A stretch of 64,000 nt of DNA from contig JACDQD010000008.1 in NCBI GenBank assembly GCA_019843655.1, forward strand, positions 15,844,442 to 15,908,441, in the 5' to 3' direction. Below, piece after piece: positions 38,701 to 48,830 of the stretch (the stretch's first letter is position 1; every line of letters begins with the position of its first letter). Below the pieces are notes generated by a model. That model saw nothing but the letters and a program-made list of their open reading frames with translations, did no database searches and was not told the DNA's origin. The DNA is from Lethocerus indicus (taxonomy: Eukaryota > Arthropoda > Insecta > Hemiptera > Belostomatidae). Both the position numbers and the translations under genes were made by a program.

Positions 38701-40676
38701 ATGAATTCGATCATATATCTTCTAACAGTTGACTTTCCTTCGTGCGACAACGAAATGTACTCATCGGTCATTTCGAATGTAACTTGAAATATAGGATTGA
38801 TAGCGCACAAGTAAGATTTAGGGAAGTGGCCGGTTTTCATTATGCCAAGTAGGATTTCCTGTCTGTCAGGACTCGAAAATTCTTCCGTAAAACCTATAGA
38901 AGGTACGCACATACGGAAAGCCACATTGTAAGGTATCCTCTCGCTTTCCGATGACAAGTCGATTCTCACTACGGTTAACAAATTCTGAGATATATAGTTT
39001 ATTTCCTCCATAAGCCTCGATTTCCCTATTCGATATTCGCCGTAGTACACGAGTGCTTTATCGGATAATTCCCTGTTATTATTACCCAGTGCCTTGGAAT
39101 AATCGAGTAGTTTAATTATAGTGTTTCTGCACAATGCCATTTCGTCGTCACGACCTAACAAAGGATAGTGTAGCGATTTGAGAGTTCCCATCCCTCTGTA
39201 CGCCTGTCTAGTCGGACGATACATATATACAGGACCTACGTTAGATATGCCTTTGAGTTCTTTAGGCTCTTGAAGAATGAAGTGGTGGTAGTCAAGTCTC
39301 GACTGAAGGAATGTTTCACGGTCACAAATGACTTTGCCCTCGTAGCTGACCATTAGTCTGGCGGCTTTGTTCACGGAGAGTCCCATCACTGTATACTCTT
39401 TCCTTATCCGATGCCCGACAACGCCACAGTAAACGATTCCCGTAGTTACGCCGACCGAGGCACTTTTCACATGACCGACCCTGGACAGTAATTTCTGGAC
39501 GTTGTACGCACATTTCAGAGCCCCCTGCGCCACCATCCCCTGTTTAAAATACCGAAGACCAAAAATATTGAGAAACATGAGATCTTTATCGAATAGGGAC
39601 ACTTTGTTCACGGCACCGTCGGCGTCTTCGACAAATTTCAGGACTAGTATGTAGCACTTGTTCATTACGAAACTCAGTTCGTCCATGGAAATGTTTGCCG
39701 GCGTGACCACGTTCACGAACATAACTACGACCTGTCGGAGCTCCGCGAGAGATTCAACGGACTGATTTAAGTCCAGACCCTTCGTTACTTGGGCCATCAT
39801 ATAGAGCTCCAGCACTTTTTCATCGGAATTCTCTGCAGCGTATTTCAGACTTGGTCTCAAAGCGTAGTAGTACTTCTCTTCTTCGTAGGGATTGGAGAAG
39901 CTATGTCTCAGAGCGTTTTCAGAATTCATTTTCTCCACGATTATTGACTTCCTGACAGAAACTGCGGGATCTAAGATCTTTATGTGTTCACCGTCCGGGT
40001 GAATCTGGCTCCTGTATTTGGCAGTGTTGGTGCACGCCCATACCGATTTGGAGACCAGTATTCCGCCGGAGGGGCACAGGTGCTCGGTTTCCTTCACGGA
40101 GAGTACTGCACTTCCGTACACTATGAAATCTTTCTTGTTCTCATCGCCCAGGAGCGCCACCAAACACTGACCACCGGCTATCGCAATTTTAACTTTGAGG
40201 ACGGTAACTTCGGTCTCGTACCTCCCTCTATACAACTGTATATAGAGGGCGCAGTTGAGTGCCCTCTCTACTGCGACCTGTTCTTCTTCGGCCGTTTCGT
40301 ATTTCCACATGACCAAGAAGGCGTCGCCTGAAAAGTTTAGGACGTCTCCTTTATGCCTGTAAATAGTTTTTACCATTCCTCCTATATATTTATTCAGGAT
40401 GGCCGTTATCTTAGAAGGACCACCTTTGTGTATTTTAGTATATCTATCGCAGAGTACCGTGAAACCGGAGATGTCGCCGAGCATTAAGATAGCCTTGTAA
40501 CTCCTGACTTCTCTTTCCAACGGGCAGTATATAATCTCGTCGGGCACCAATGAAGCCAAAATTGATCTCCGTTTGTTGAACTCGAACTGAACTTCTTTTC
40601 TCGGTTCTGTAACTTCGTCCTTAATATTTTCGCGTTTTGTCAGCAAATAGTTTAACATTCTTCTAAGTCGGGGCAT
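35790..40676 (-). CDS. ADCY10: Soluble adenylyl cyclase, type 10 family, intronless
   Basis: This enzyme makes cAMP from ATP in the cytosol. In animals the family is activated by bicarbonate and calcium and acts in sperm, epithelia and acid-base sensing. The 1628-residue length is close to the vertebrate full-length form (about 1610). The first cyclase domain (about 55-215) has GDISGF with D68 and GDVLNFSGDAF with D118, matching the two metal-binding aspartates. The second (about 315-485) has NKV (K358), EYTVMGLSVNKAAR (T429, N436, R440), matching the ATP-base and transition-state residues. An AAA/NACHT-like ATPase follows, with Walker A GEYRIGKS (546-553) and Walker B TLLLIDNAEF. A CxxC at 1006-1009 matches the vertebrate HRCDHC region, and a long helical C-terminal part runs to LPMNWR. 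The start is fixed by an in-frame TGA two codons upstream. No frameshift or stop is seen. N114 replaces the bicarbonate-binding lysine. An AATAAA on this strand lies about 615 nt past the stop. The neighbours suggest no operon-like link. Confidence 0.95.
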   Translation of the reverse strand: MPRLRRMLNYLLTKRENIKDEVTEPRKEVQFEFNKRRSILASLVPDEIIYCPLEREVRSYKAILMLGDISGFTVLCDRYTKIHKGGPSKITAILNKYIGGMVKTIYRHKGDVLNFSGDAFLVMWKYETAEEEQVAVERALNCALYIQLYRGRYETEVTVLKVKIAIAGGQCLVALLGDENKKDFIVYGSAVLSVKETEHLCPSGGILVSKSVWACTNTAKYRSQIHPDGEHIKILDPAVSVRKSIIVEKMNSENALRHSFSNPYEEEKYYYALRPSLKYAAENSDEKVLELYMMAQVTKGLDLNQSVESLAELRQVVVMFVNVVTPANISMDELSFVMNKCYILVLKFVEDADGAVNKVSLFDKDLMFLNIFGLRYFKQGMVAQGALKCAYNVQKLLSRVGHVKSASVGVTTGIVYCGVVGHRIRKEYTVMGLSVNKAARLMVSYEGKVICDRETFLQSRLDYHHFILQEPKELKGISNVGPVYMYRPTRQAYRGMGTLKSLHYPLLGRDDEMALCRNTIIKLLDYSKALGNNNRELSDKALVYYGEYRIGKSRLMEEINYISQNLLTVVRIDLSSESERIPYNVAFRMCVPSIGFTEEFSSPDRQEILLGIMKTGHFPKSYLCAINPIFQVTFEMTDEYISLSHEGKSTVRRYMIEFIINKCFKEVTLLLIDNAEFIDNDSWELMDLFCKNSNICLVLTIGTRKNLSTVARHFLSMEYVVGIKLKGIHKWFHIGISCQILEVNAIPYDFITLIENECGGNPGWIESYLLSCIQAGLIYIKNITLDEIRANDLVMAPRHMIERTKFDSIIPEVKQWLIYQQRAFVNKVEDKETATEDKLLPVCLKHDLPMEEIPQSMNAIVLQMFDRLSPFLQTFLKCCSVIGESCSRAMVEFVLNKPPQEQTSQAVETLFDLRILACASRSRGLASDTLATRRLLLNATQDQGIGCYCEPQPEKIIGFSAYASCRFFCFRAASFKSTTYTLLTNQEKILYHSKALLHLENNVRRCQGCRRLRFKHILPDTTLEKTVLDMEDNSFGLDEYSVKYGHELLNVKHLTDLIRSDKKLDKYTFSNLRVSTQQLMSFANVNMANCRCQTILYILYTECLNHSISAEAWEKSINSILNLVPLCISSNDLSYSQKLLSDSLTYMEKICGSIYEEDRWKINCTYGIIYSLYGLSYIHMGQLEDAEKYLMKSLSYFETNVSENYRIKAVIVNLLLIKLKYGLLYLPKLAYNRTHNFSRAVVKMYSSECFNFASKLYRYKNDWKMLRYCATRSLDLALTSGLNFYVLCASISAFFQLSYEYSNEVLFQSLEYFALKVISMKAINLEYKEMNGILDLYSSIFMYRMMSGDIGNAMKIGNAALTMNLTAFRYDARLYLLPRLILVKILSLKVNEVCLCLGELESAAESDCDQSCKVWYYAICIYIKLYLGIDLVAVGEVATFFITYRDRIVVLRDRHADKFFGVAMWLWCIRNDYWDKAKVWAPSFFIDHYIGPYRHFPLIIMMMYEGLMLYTVKTQYYQLTYELHVEIRLLSKVISNMRKSMPLIIPRFLHLLAYNCFLNSQESIGSNLLFKAKEMALASGNLLEFYWIDHNEMHWRKTRKVRKKPKTLKFSGVVEEFVKFYTLPMNWR

Positions 40677-41552
40677 AATTCAAAGATTGATTAAAGGGTA
40701 AAGCGAACGGTAAAGCGACAAGGGGGTACCGACTTTTGTAACTTTTTAATACAATACCACAATCAGGTGATACGTGTAGAATGTGCGTTTTATTTAACAT
40801 GTGATTCAAAATCTTGATTAAGTAAATATTTCCGTAGTCAGCTGTCTTTGACCATATGATTTATAACAAATTACGATATTCATTCACTGAAAGTATTCAT
40901 TTGGTCTCTACTATTTTGAGGCTCCATTTAGTGAACTAAACTTGTTGGAAGAATCGGAAGTTAATAAATATTCTAATATCTCCTTCACCCATGAGATAAC
41001 AAAGAAGGCAAGAACACGTCGAAAAAAATAAGCTACAAATATAAATTGTCCTTAAATCGCACTTAATTGACTTACAAGGAGTTTAACGGGTACGATTTAA
41101 GCACTTACATAAATCTGGGCAGACGAATTTGCATTTAAATTGACCCGTAGGGTGTAACCGCATTTAATGGCCGCGGTAATTGGATGTTTTTTCTGATGGA
41201 TAATTTAAAAAAAATTTAATATAAAAAAAAGGAAGAAATCCGTTGCCGGTTACAAGACGGCCCGGAAGATAAATGGAAGCGGTTATAACAACGTTTTATC
41301 CGGGAGAGATCAATGCTAGCGGGGGGAGGGAATATATTGCCGTAATAACGCGAATTTCCGGAGTGGGGGCGGCGAAAATTCCGAATAATCTTTCTCACTC
41401 AACTACATTCTCATTATTGAGGCTATAAAGTATTTTCAAGTCGGACCGCCGCAATATATATCACACCATTCGTAGAACATTTATTCGTTGTAACACTAGC
41501 AAAACCTATCTGGATTGTGATCCAGATTAAATTTTATTCGATCACCCCTATT

Positions 41553-41569
41553 ATCACCTACTAGGTGAT
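41553..41569. repeat. Near-perfect 17-bp palindrome
   Basis: ATCACCTA-C-TAGGTGAT: eight-base arms around one base. It could be a protein-binding site or chance; nothing nearby decides. Confidence 0.7.
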
Positions 41570-43071
41570 GATACTATCATCATGGGTAGGCGCGAAATAA
41601 ATTTTGCATTGGTTTTTACCCCGTTTAGCGATTCGATCGTCGCAAATATCTAAGATTAAACGTATTAATCGTAAGTGGTATCTGCTCCTAATAAACTGAA
41701 CAAGCCAAACGTTAACAATTTACAGGGGTTTTTAAAAGGACATTTGGCGGCGCGTATCCGCCGGACAGTGACCTACTTAGGCGTTGACCTTAACATAGGC
41801 ATAATAGGGACAATATGCCCCTGTTGTCGTCCGGAGTGGAAAAAAAGCGTGGTGAGCGTGAAGCGATTCGGGGCGTACATTTTCTGCTTAGCCTTCGCGT
41901 TTTGAGTCAACCGCCAGCCGTTCTCAATTAAATGGGGCGTTCGCGATTTTAACAAAAAAAAATTAAAAATCCGTTGTCCCACCCAGGTATTCAATGGGAG
42001 TCTGAACCCTGGAACGGGGCCAACAGTTTTTGAAATGCCCGCAACTCTGCCTACTTGTGCAATTGACCCAGTATTTGTTCGTCTGATAATAAATATTTAG
42101 TCTAATTTTACTTTAATAGTCTAAATTTCAAAGTAAGCAAAACCTCATGGTTACATGCCCGGATCCTTAGAAAACTGGAAAAATCTCTATCGGGGTGTTT
42201 ATGAATTTTTCTAGCTTATAAAATAAATCTGTTATTTACACAACACCAGGAAATCCGCGGATGCGGATTTTTCCATCCTCAATATGTCACGGCAGGTGTT
42301 TCAGAAAACGGTTGGATGTGCGTTGAAACAAGACGAGTTTCACAACACTCTGGTGTACTGTAACAGCTAGCGATTACTCCCACTGGATATGGTTCTGGAA
42401 GTGGTAGCGCCTGGGGCCGGATTTTTAAGTTACCTTAAACTAGAACTACTAAATTGTACATTTTTCTGTTGCATTATGCCACCTTTATGCCGGAAATATT
42501 GGCATTGTTTATGAATATCGTTTACGTTTGAATTAACTGCGTGTTGACAAATTTGGAGGCATGGAACAGTAAAGGGTGTTTAACAGGTATTAGTCATAAA
42601 TATTCATTTTGTAGCTTTCTGAATGATCCCACCTGGAGCCGGTTGAATTTCTACTTGTAGAATAGCTATTTGCCATATATATTACTTGTACAAAATTATA
42701 TGGATATCAGAGATCTCAAATTTAGTTTTATCTTCCATTGCTTTAGTTTCAATCGGTTCAACATCTACTGTCATTTACGCTATTAGAGCAGTTGAAAGTG
42801 TTCACCCCGTTTATATATTAGGGAATATTCCCGGTCCCAATCAAAATTGCATTAACCCTCTGAGCGTTAACTACCGAAACTCGTTATTGATATTGTTGTC
42901 GCCGCATGTTCCCCACGCGCCTCTAGAACACAAGCCAGCGTCTGCATTAACAGCTGTGGCCTGAGACTTTTTTGAACGCTTTCAATCGGCAATAATGATT
43001 GCAGTGTTGAAATTTAATTTGGAATATTTCAGAAGCGATAATCTGTGCTTGATTTAAGTTAAAGACGGGTA

Positions 43072-43074
<3 letters not shown>

Positions 43075-43136
<62 letters not shown>
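43075..43136. repeat. Compound (AT)n-(GT)n microsatellite
   Basis: About 22 AT units followed directly by about 9 GT units. The Tyr-Ile and Thr-His frames through it are artefacts. Confidence 0.97.
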
Positions 43137-44808
43137 AACATTATGAATATTATTATAACGGCAATTCACAGTTGTACAAATGAGCATTACAACTTCAAAG
43201 ATTGAAATATATCCATCGAAAGTCATTTCGTAAGGAAGTATCGATGTGGTGATCATTAACCTATTGATAATTGACTATTAGTAGAGTTGAGTAAATAGTT
43301 ATTATTATTATAAATCAAATTTAAATTAATTAAACATTGCTTTGTAAATTTAGGTTGATAGTGGAATGCTGCTTCTGTTTATTGAGCTCATTAATTGCTG
43401 TTAGATATTATTAACCAATGCTTTATTACTGTATTCCGTGAGAATAATTTCTTATTGTATTAATGCCATTCTTTGATGTTTATAGCCCTTTCACGGCCTC
43501 TGATCCAACCTAGGTCGGTGTAAATTAAGTGTTGTTTTGCCCTCCGTTGCCATAGTTTGTTTATCCAAATCGGACAATTTCTTTGCAACTGAGTTCTTGG
43601 AGATGGTCGTTTAACCTCACCTAACGTTACTAAGGAACGTATGTTCGTACGGACAACCAACGTCGTTCCCGATTCTAACCAACAGGACATTCAATTTTAT
43701 AATATCCCATGTTGTTCCCGGTATCCTAATATAATAAATCCAAGCTTTTGAGCACCACGCTTAATTTATATTGCGTTTAATTATTTATTTTAATTGTGAC
43801 AAACACATTGCTATTAATTATTCAGTTCCGAGAGGAAAATAGAGTTTGCTCTAATCCTGTTCCGTTTTATTCCTCGAAAAGTTTATACGAACGAAGTGCG
43901 ACATAATTAATTTAATGTAATAAAATTAATTTACTATAAGTTAATGTTGTGACCCACTTAACTTCCTGTATCCCTGTTCATTTATATATGGTTTAGAACT
44001 ATAAAATGGTCATTTATTAATTTAATATAATGAGTTCCTTTTTTGCCATGTAGATGTTTGAATTTTTTTAATACAATTTACAATACAACTAATATTAGAT
44101 GCAAAATAAGTTGAAATAATACGTGTATTAAATGTACGCATTTCACATTATATTGCTGAATTGTAAGAATATTTCCTTTGATTTATTTTTACATTTGAAT
44201 TGATTGTATGTATGTTTCATTATTCGATTTTCCAATTTCTGCGCTCTTGTATCTTGTTACGTAATCGCACTGTCATATAGGATTATTAGTGCCGCTGTTT
44301 GGTCATAGGGATCGCCTATTCCCCAACTGGGGGCTCAGGGGAAAACCAATGTCACGTTTCCCTAATAATGATTTCCGTAAATTATGTTTCGCTTTAGAAA
44401 TTCACGGGGTACAGAGACACAACGATTTGTAGAATGCGATTGACAGGTTTAGTTTGTTATTTTGCGCTAATCTGTGTACCGCGAACGCCCCACACGTCCA
44501 CAGTCCGTGAAACGTTCATGGCCCAGTGAATGCGGCGACGGGTGGGTTTCGGCCGTAACAGAGGAGACTCGTGACGATGTAAATTATCGCTCGCGAGGAA
44601 ATGGCGCCTGCATATTATATAAGTGAAACACGCCGAGCGGCCGTATTACCTGTCCGCTCCGTAAACACGAAACACCTCCCTGAGTTATAGATTGTGCGCT
44701 CTGGGACGACACAATTTCTTCAGCTCTTTTATTTCCCCCCCTTCTTAGGTTTTACCCCGGGTTAAACCCTATCGATCGAGTTCGCCCTTATCGGTTACCA
44801 CCCCCGTA

Positions 44809-44828
44809 GGGTGGGGTGGGGTGGGGGT
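44809..44828 (+). other. G-run with G-quadruplex potential
   Basis: GGGTGGGGTGGGGTGGGGGT has four G-tracts of three to five separated by single T, the classic pattern for a stable parallel quadruplex. The CCACCCCCG just upstream could instead pair with it as a hairpin. It lies in a CpG-rich island. Confidence 0.65.
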
Positions 44829-47800
44829 GCTTAATGAGTTACGAATCTAAACGCGGGCAAACAGCTCGGGCGGCGGAAATTTTATGGGCAAACATCATTC
44901 CACGGCGTGAAATTATCGGCGGCGGTCAATCGTCTGGGTCAATAGCGAAAGGAAACAGATTACCATACAACCGTCCTGAGAATAATTGAACGATTGACAC
45001 GGAACATCGTAGCGTATACTGTACAGAACCGTTTCCGTTATTTACCGAACGCGGCACGAAGCTCCGGAAAGAAGACCGCATTAAAGGATACTGAGTAAAT
45101 TAATTTTTTACTTTCCTCCCCGCTCTGCCAATTACTCTTCTTCCGCGCTCGAAAATGTCCGGTATTTCCATAGCGCCTTACAAGTTTCAAAGTGCAATTT
45201 CTGCTTCGGCGCATAATAATTTTCACCCACTGAAGGTGGTTATTATCGCGATCGTAGCGTTTGTCTCCTGCAATAACTCCGGCATAATTTACTTTAAACA
45301 AGAGCCTGAAAGTGGTTATATTTAATAATATAAAAAGCAGCAAAAATTCTACCTAATCACGCAAAAGTGAAGTTATACCGCGTGTATATACCGGTGTATC
45401 GGTTTTTAGTTTCCTATGCTGGTGCCTATTCCATATTACATATCACACACATTATAGGAATATCCCCAGTAATCAATTAATTTATATTGTTAATTAATCA
45501 CTCAAAACATAAAATATAAAATTACAAAAAAATATAAAAATAAAATTATTATTTCATTCCTATTGCTAATATCATTAATAGTGTTGAGGTATTTTTCCTA
45601 TTTGAGTCTAAGCTTTACTATTGTGTACCGCAATTATACCCATTGTAATTAATAAATTAAACGAATTATACAAATACTGAATTATAAGAGTGTGGAATAT
45701 TTATCAGAGGCCCTTGACCAGGGGCGGAATCTCAGTAACCGAAAACGCCGCAATAGTATGGGTAGACAGAATCATCGGATGTGTGACATACCTTACTATG
45801 AGGGAATTCTACTGACAATGGTAGCAATTCTTAACATCATTGGGAAGAGAGAATCGCACGACTGTACCCCCAAACATTAGTACGTTGAATATTCGTAAGT
45901 GCACAATTTTCTTTACGCAATCTTAAACTTATTAAATCTGATTTAGGATATTGCACTTCGGATCCCTCGTAAAATTACTTTATTTTTCTCTTGGGGGTAG
46001 TGGAAGATGGTGGCGCGAGGCTGGCGCATGTCGTTGGTTCAATTCCCAAATCGCGGCGGTGGCGGTGTTGGGGGTGTCTGGGGTACACGTGTAGAGGGAC
46101 GTGCCCCCGCCCCAGCCCGGGGAATACACGGCCACCGGCACCGATACTTCATTCCCCCTTTCCCCTGACGCGAGCGCGGAATATTCTATCGGCCGCCCTG
46201 CGGGGACGGCCTCTGTATCAACGGCCGCTGTCTCTCCAATGTAAACACCGCTCGGTAAATTCGGCAGACCGAAAACGAGAGGCCGACCCCAATTTACGAC
46301 TTCACGCCCGCTCATTAACGGAGAGGGGACCCTGTCAGTATGCGAAATGAAAGCCCAAGTTTCGCCAATATCGATTCGCCTCCTGCCCTTCCATTACGTT
46401 TTTAATGTTTCTCGTTTTATCATAAATTATATACCTTTCACAGTTATTGTACACGAACAGTGGACATTAGTTCAGTCAAAGTAAGCATAATCGTGCTGAC
46501 AGAAAACAGCGTACGAACGGTGAAAGAAATTAATCTCCCAAAAGATTCCTGCTTTATGTGGGACTTTAAGAAATTAAATAGGCTGATGGGGGTACACTTT
46601 AAGATGGTAGCGATAAGACAAAATATTTTTGTTGACAGCAATTCCTACGGAATTCTACAATGATGATTTATTAATTTCGCGCCAGTTACCTTCCCGTTGT
46701 GCTATCTCTATTCGGGCATTAAGGTGAAACAAATCCGGAACAACATTCCTATATTGGAAGTGTGGACCAAGGGAGATTTCGGTAGGCTGAGGACCGGCCT
46801 AGCAAAGCCGAGATGAGGGAGCTGGGGGGTCTCGTACCGCGGCAATTACAGAGTACGCCCGCTAAGCCGGACCCCGTTCGCTCACTCGTCGGAGCACATA
46901 TTAATTTCCAGTTAATCTGCCGGAGGTCAGCGGTCGCACACCCCGCTAAACCCGCTAGAAGGGCTTCGGCCCAGCCCAAAGCTCCAATTTCAGCGCGTAC
47001 GCCCTGTTTCGCTTCTTGAATTGAAATGCGGTCCGAGGTTTATGGACCTCCCCCAAACGCTGTTTTAAATTAAAATGTTGCCGTAAACGGGCCTTCATAT
47101 GTCCGCAAAGACGTTTCATCAGGGTGAATACGTTATTCCAAAAATAAAGTTGAAATTAAAGTACATATAGTTCAGGAATGTACATTCGTTTCTTCCTTCG
47201 GCTCGCCTTGTAAGACTGTTGGATGCCAGGCGAAAAAATAATATTCCTGCCACATGTTTAGAAATTCCTTTATCAATAAAATTCCGTAGAATCAGAACTG
47301 CAAAGAATTCCACATACTTCAAAATAATAGCCTCATTATTACGTATATTATATTACCGCATTTTCCTTGATTCTAGGTTTGGCCGGAATTTGGCCAGGAA
47401 AGATCGATGGTTCCGTATAAGGGTCTTAATTATTTAAACGGATTAATTTATGAAAATCTACCCATTCCTTTTTCAAACTCCACAAGTTCAAATGACTCGA
47501 TAGAAAGGTTTTAAAATAAACAGTGGATTATTCTAGTTCAGGAGCTAGACGCGGGTTGTTCCTCGGGATTAGTGCTTCATAAAAATAGATCTCTTCTTAG
47601 ATTCTGAGGAATCATACAGTTTACATACATTCATAATGAGTTCATGTACATTTCGGTAGTCATTAGTTTCTACATCCTTTACTGGACTGGTGTGGTTACT
47701 GATATATGGAAGGATAACTGAATATCTGATATGTGACTAATACTTTTTAACAGTTAAATACAAATGAGTTGTGTTTAGTGTCGGGTTGGCCCCCATGAAC

Positions 47801-48409
47801 CGGTAGTATACCGATAGTCAGTGTGTCTTACAGACGAGCGGTTGTAGTAATATCGGTCGGGTTAATAGCGGCTTATCGTCGGGTGCCGAACTGGACGGGG
47901 CCCCTTATCTGGCGTTGGTGGATCAAAAGGCGGGCGCTTGGGCGGCGGCCACCTGCCGTCGGCCCATTATCATTAGCGCCCAGGGCACAATTAGCTCCGG
48001 CCAGTACAGTTAGTCGAGCCGCCCCCCCCCGCCTCTCCCAAACGCCACGCTAAGTGGCAAGTTTATGCCGCCCATAATTGGATTACAATGCTGTGAAAGG
48101 CCCCAACCTCCACCCACCCCTGCCCTAACTTGTAGCCCGCGTGACCGTCCCCGTTCTCACTTTCGAATATTGGGAGGACCGCTTTGTGAAGGCGATGAGC
48201 GGTCTATTGGACACCGGGTGTTTGTCGAATGAGTTGGACCGAAAAGTCCGAACTGCCTGCCGGGGATATCGTGACTCACCCGCCACTTGCCCTTTCATTA
48301 CATGATTACATGATCGATGCATTTCAGTAAGGTACGATAATACCGAGATGGGAATGTGGATGAGTTTCTTAAATGAATTAATTTTACCGTGTTGAGTCGC
48401 TATCATTTC

Positions 48410-48449
48410 ATAATAACGAATTATAATTCATAATTACGAATTATAAATT
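48410..48449. repeat. 20-bp tandem duplication
   Basis: Two adjacent units with the shared core ATAAT(A/T)ACGAATTATAA, differing at two positions. Confidence 0.8.
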
Positions 48450-48574
48450 TTGCTTGTGTCATTTAGGTGTGGCAAACTTAGTATTGGGATATTTGTGAGA
48501 ATCATAATATTGAAAATATGTGTGAATATTATTATCAGTTTAAAATACCTGTTTTGTGGTCTGCGAGGGCTTGG

Positions 48575-48830
48575 AATATCGTAGATTTCGTGTGTTTCTG
48601 TCCCCTCTCGCTGGTTTGGTCTTTTGCTAGACCGATTTCGGCTGCTCGCCATCTTCATTAGCAGTGTCAGTCACTTTTGGTACTTTGGATGAATTTTGGG
48701 CACCCTCACTGCATTGCACAAAATCATCCAAAGTGCCAAATGTGACTAACACCGCTACTCAGCAGCCGAAACCGGTCTAGCAAAAGACCAAACCAGCGAG
48801 AGGAGACAGAAACACGAAATCTACGGTATT
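48575..48830. mobile_element. Inverted-repeat element (head-to-head dimer) with a hammerhead-like motif
   Basis: The arms, about 110-120 bp each, are reverse complements at roughly 85-90% by eye. They begin AATA(T)CGTAG and end CTACGGTATT, meeting at a short centre around 48695-48720. Transcribed, it would fold into a long hairpin. The left arm holds the motif on the minus strand (48663-48625): UGCUA, AUGAAGA (CUGANGA with the first C changed), UGGCGAGCAGCC, GAAA, UCGGU, C, UAGCA. The closing stem UGCUA/UAGCA is perfect and the triplet is GUC. The right arm holds a plus-strand version with about 12 bases deleted in stem II (48753-48783). Flanking target duplications are not clear. Diverged single-arm copies lie at 19.4 kb and 56.5 kb. 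It could be a MITE, or two copies of a ribozyme-bearing retroposon joined head to head. Confidence 0.75.

Larger units (their letters stand above)
40683..48409. other. Non-coding stretch, no supported gene
   Basis: Upstream side of the cyclase gene. No clear TATA box is seen in the first 200 bases before its start. Features are a short palindrome at about 41553-41569, the (TA)n/(TG)n tract at 43075-43136, the G-run at 44809-44828, and CpG-rich islands at about 44480-44950, 45990-46340, 46760-47050 and 47850-48060. Reading frames are short and without motifs. Confidence 0.45.

Noticed and set aside
36123..40331. Several open frames opposite to or overlapping the cyclase gene
   Set aside because: Shadows of the real coding frame; none resembles a known protein.
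45990..46065. Possible tRNA-like gene (GGTTCAATTCC resembles a B box)
   Set aside because: The T-stem pairs poorly and the acceptor strands do not pair; no cloverleaf could be drawn.
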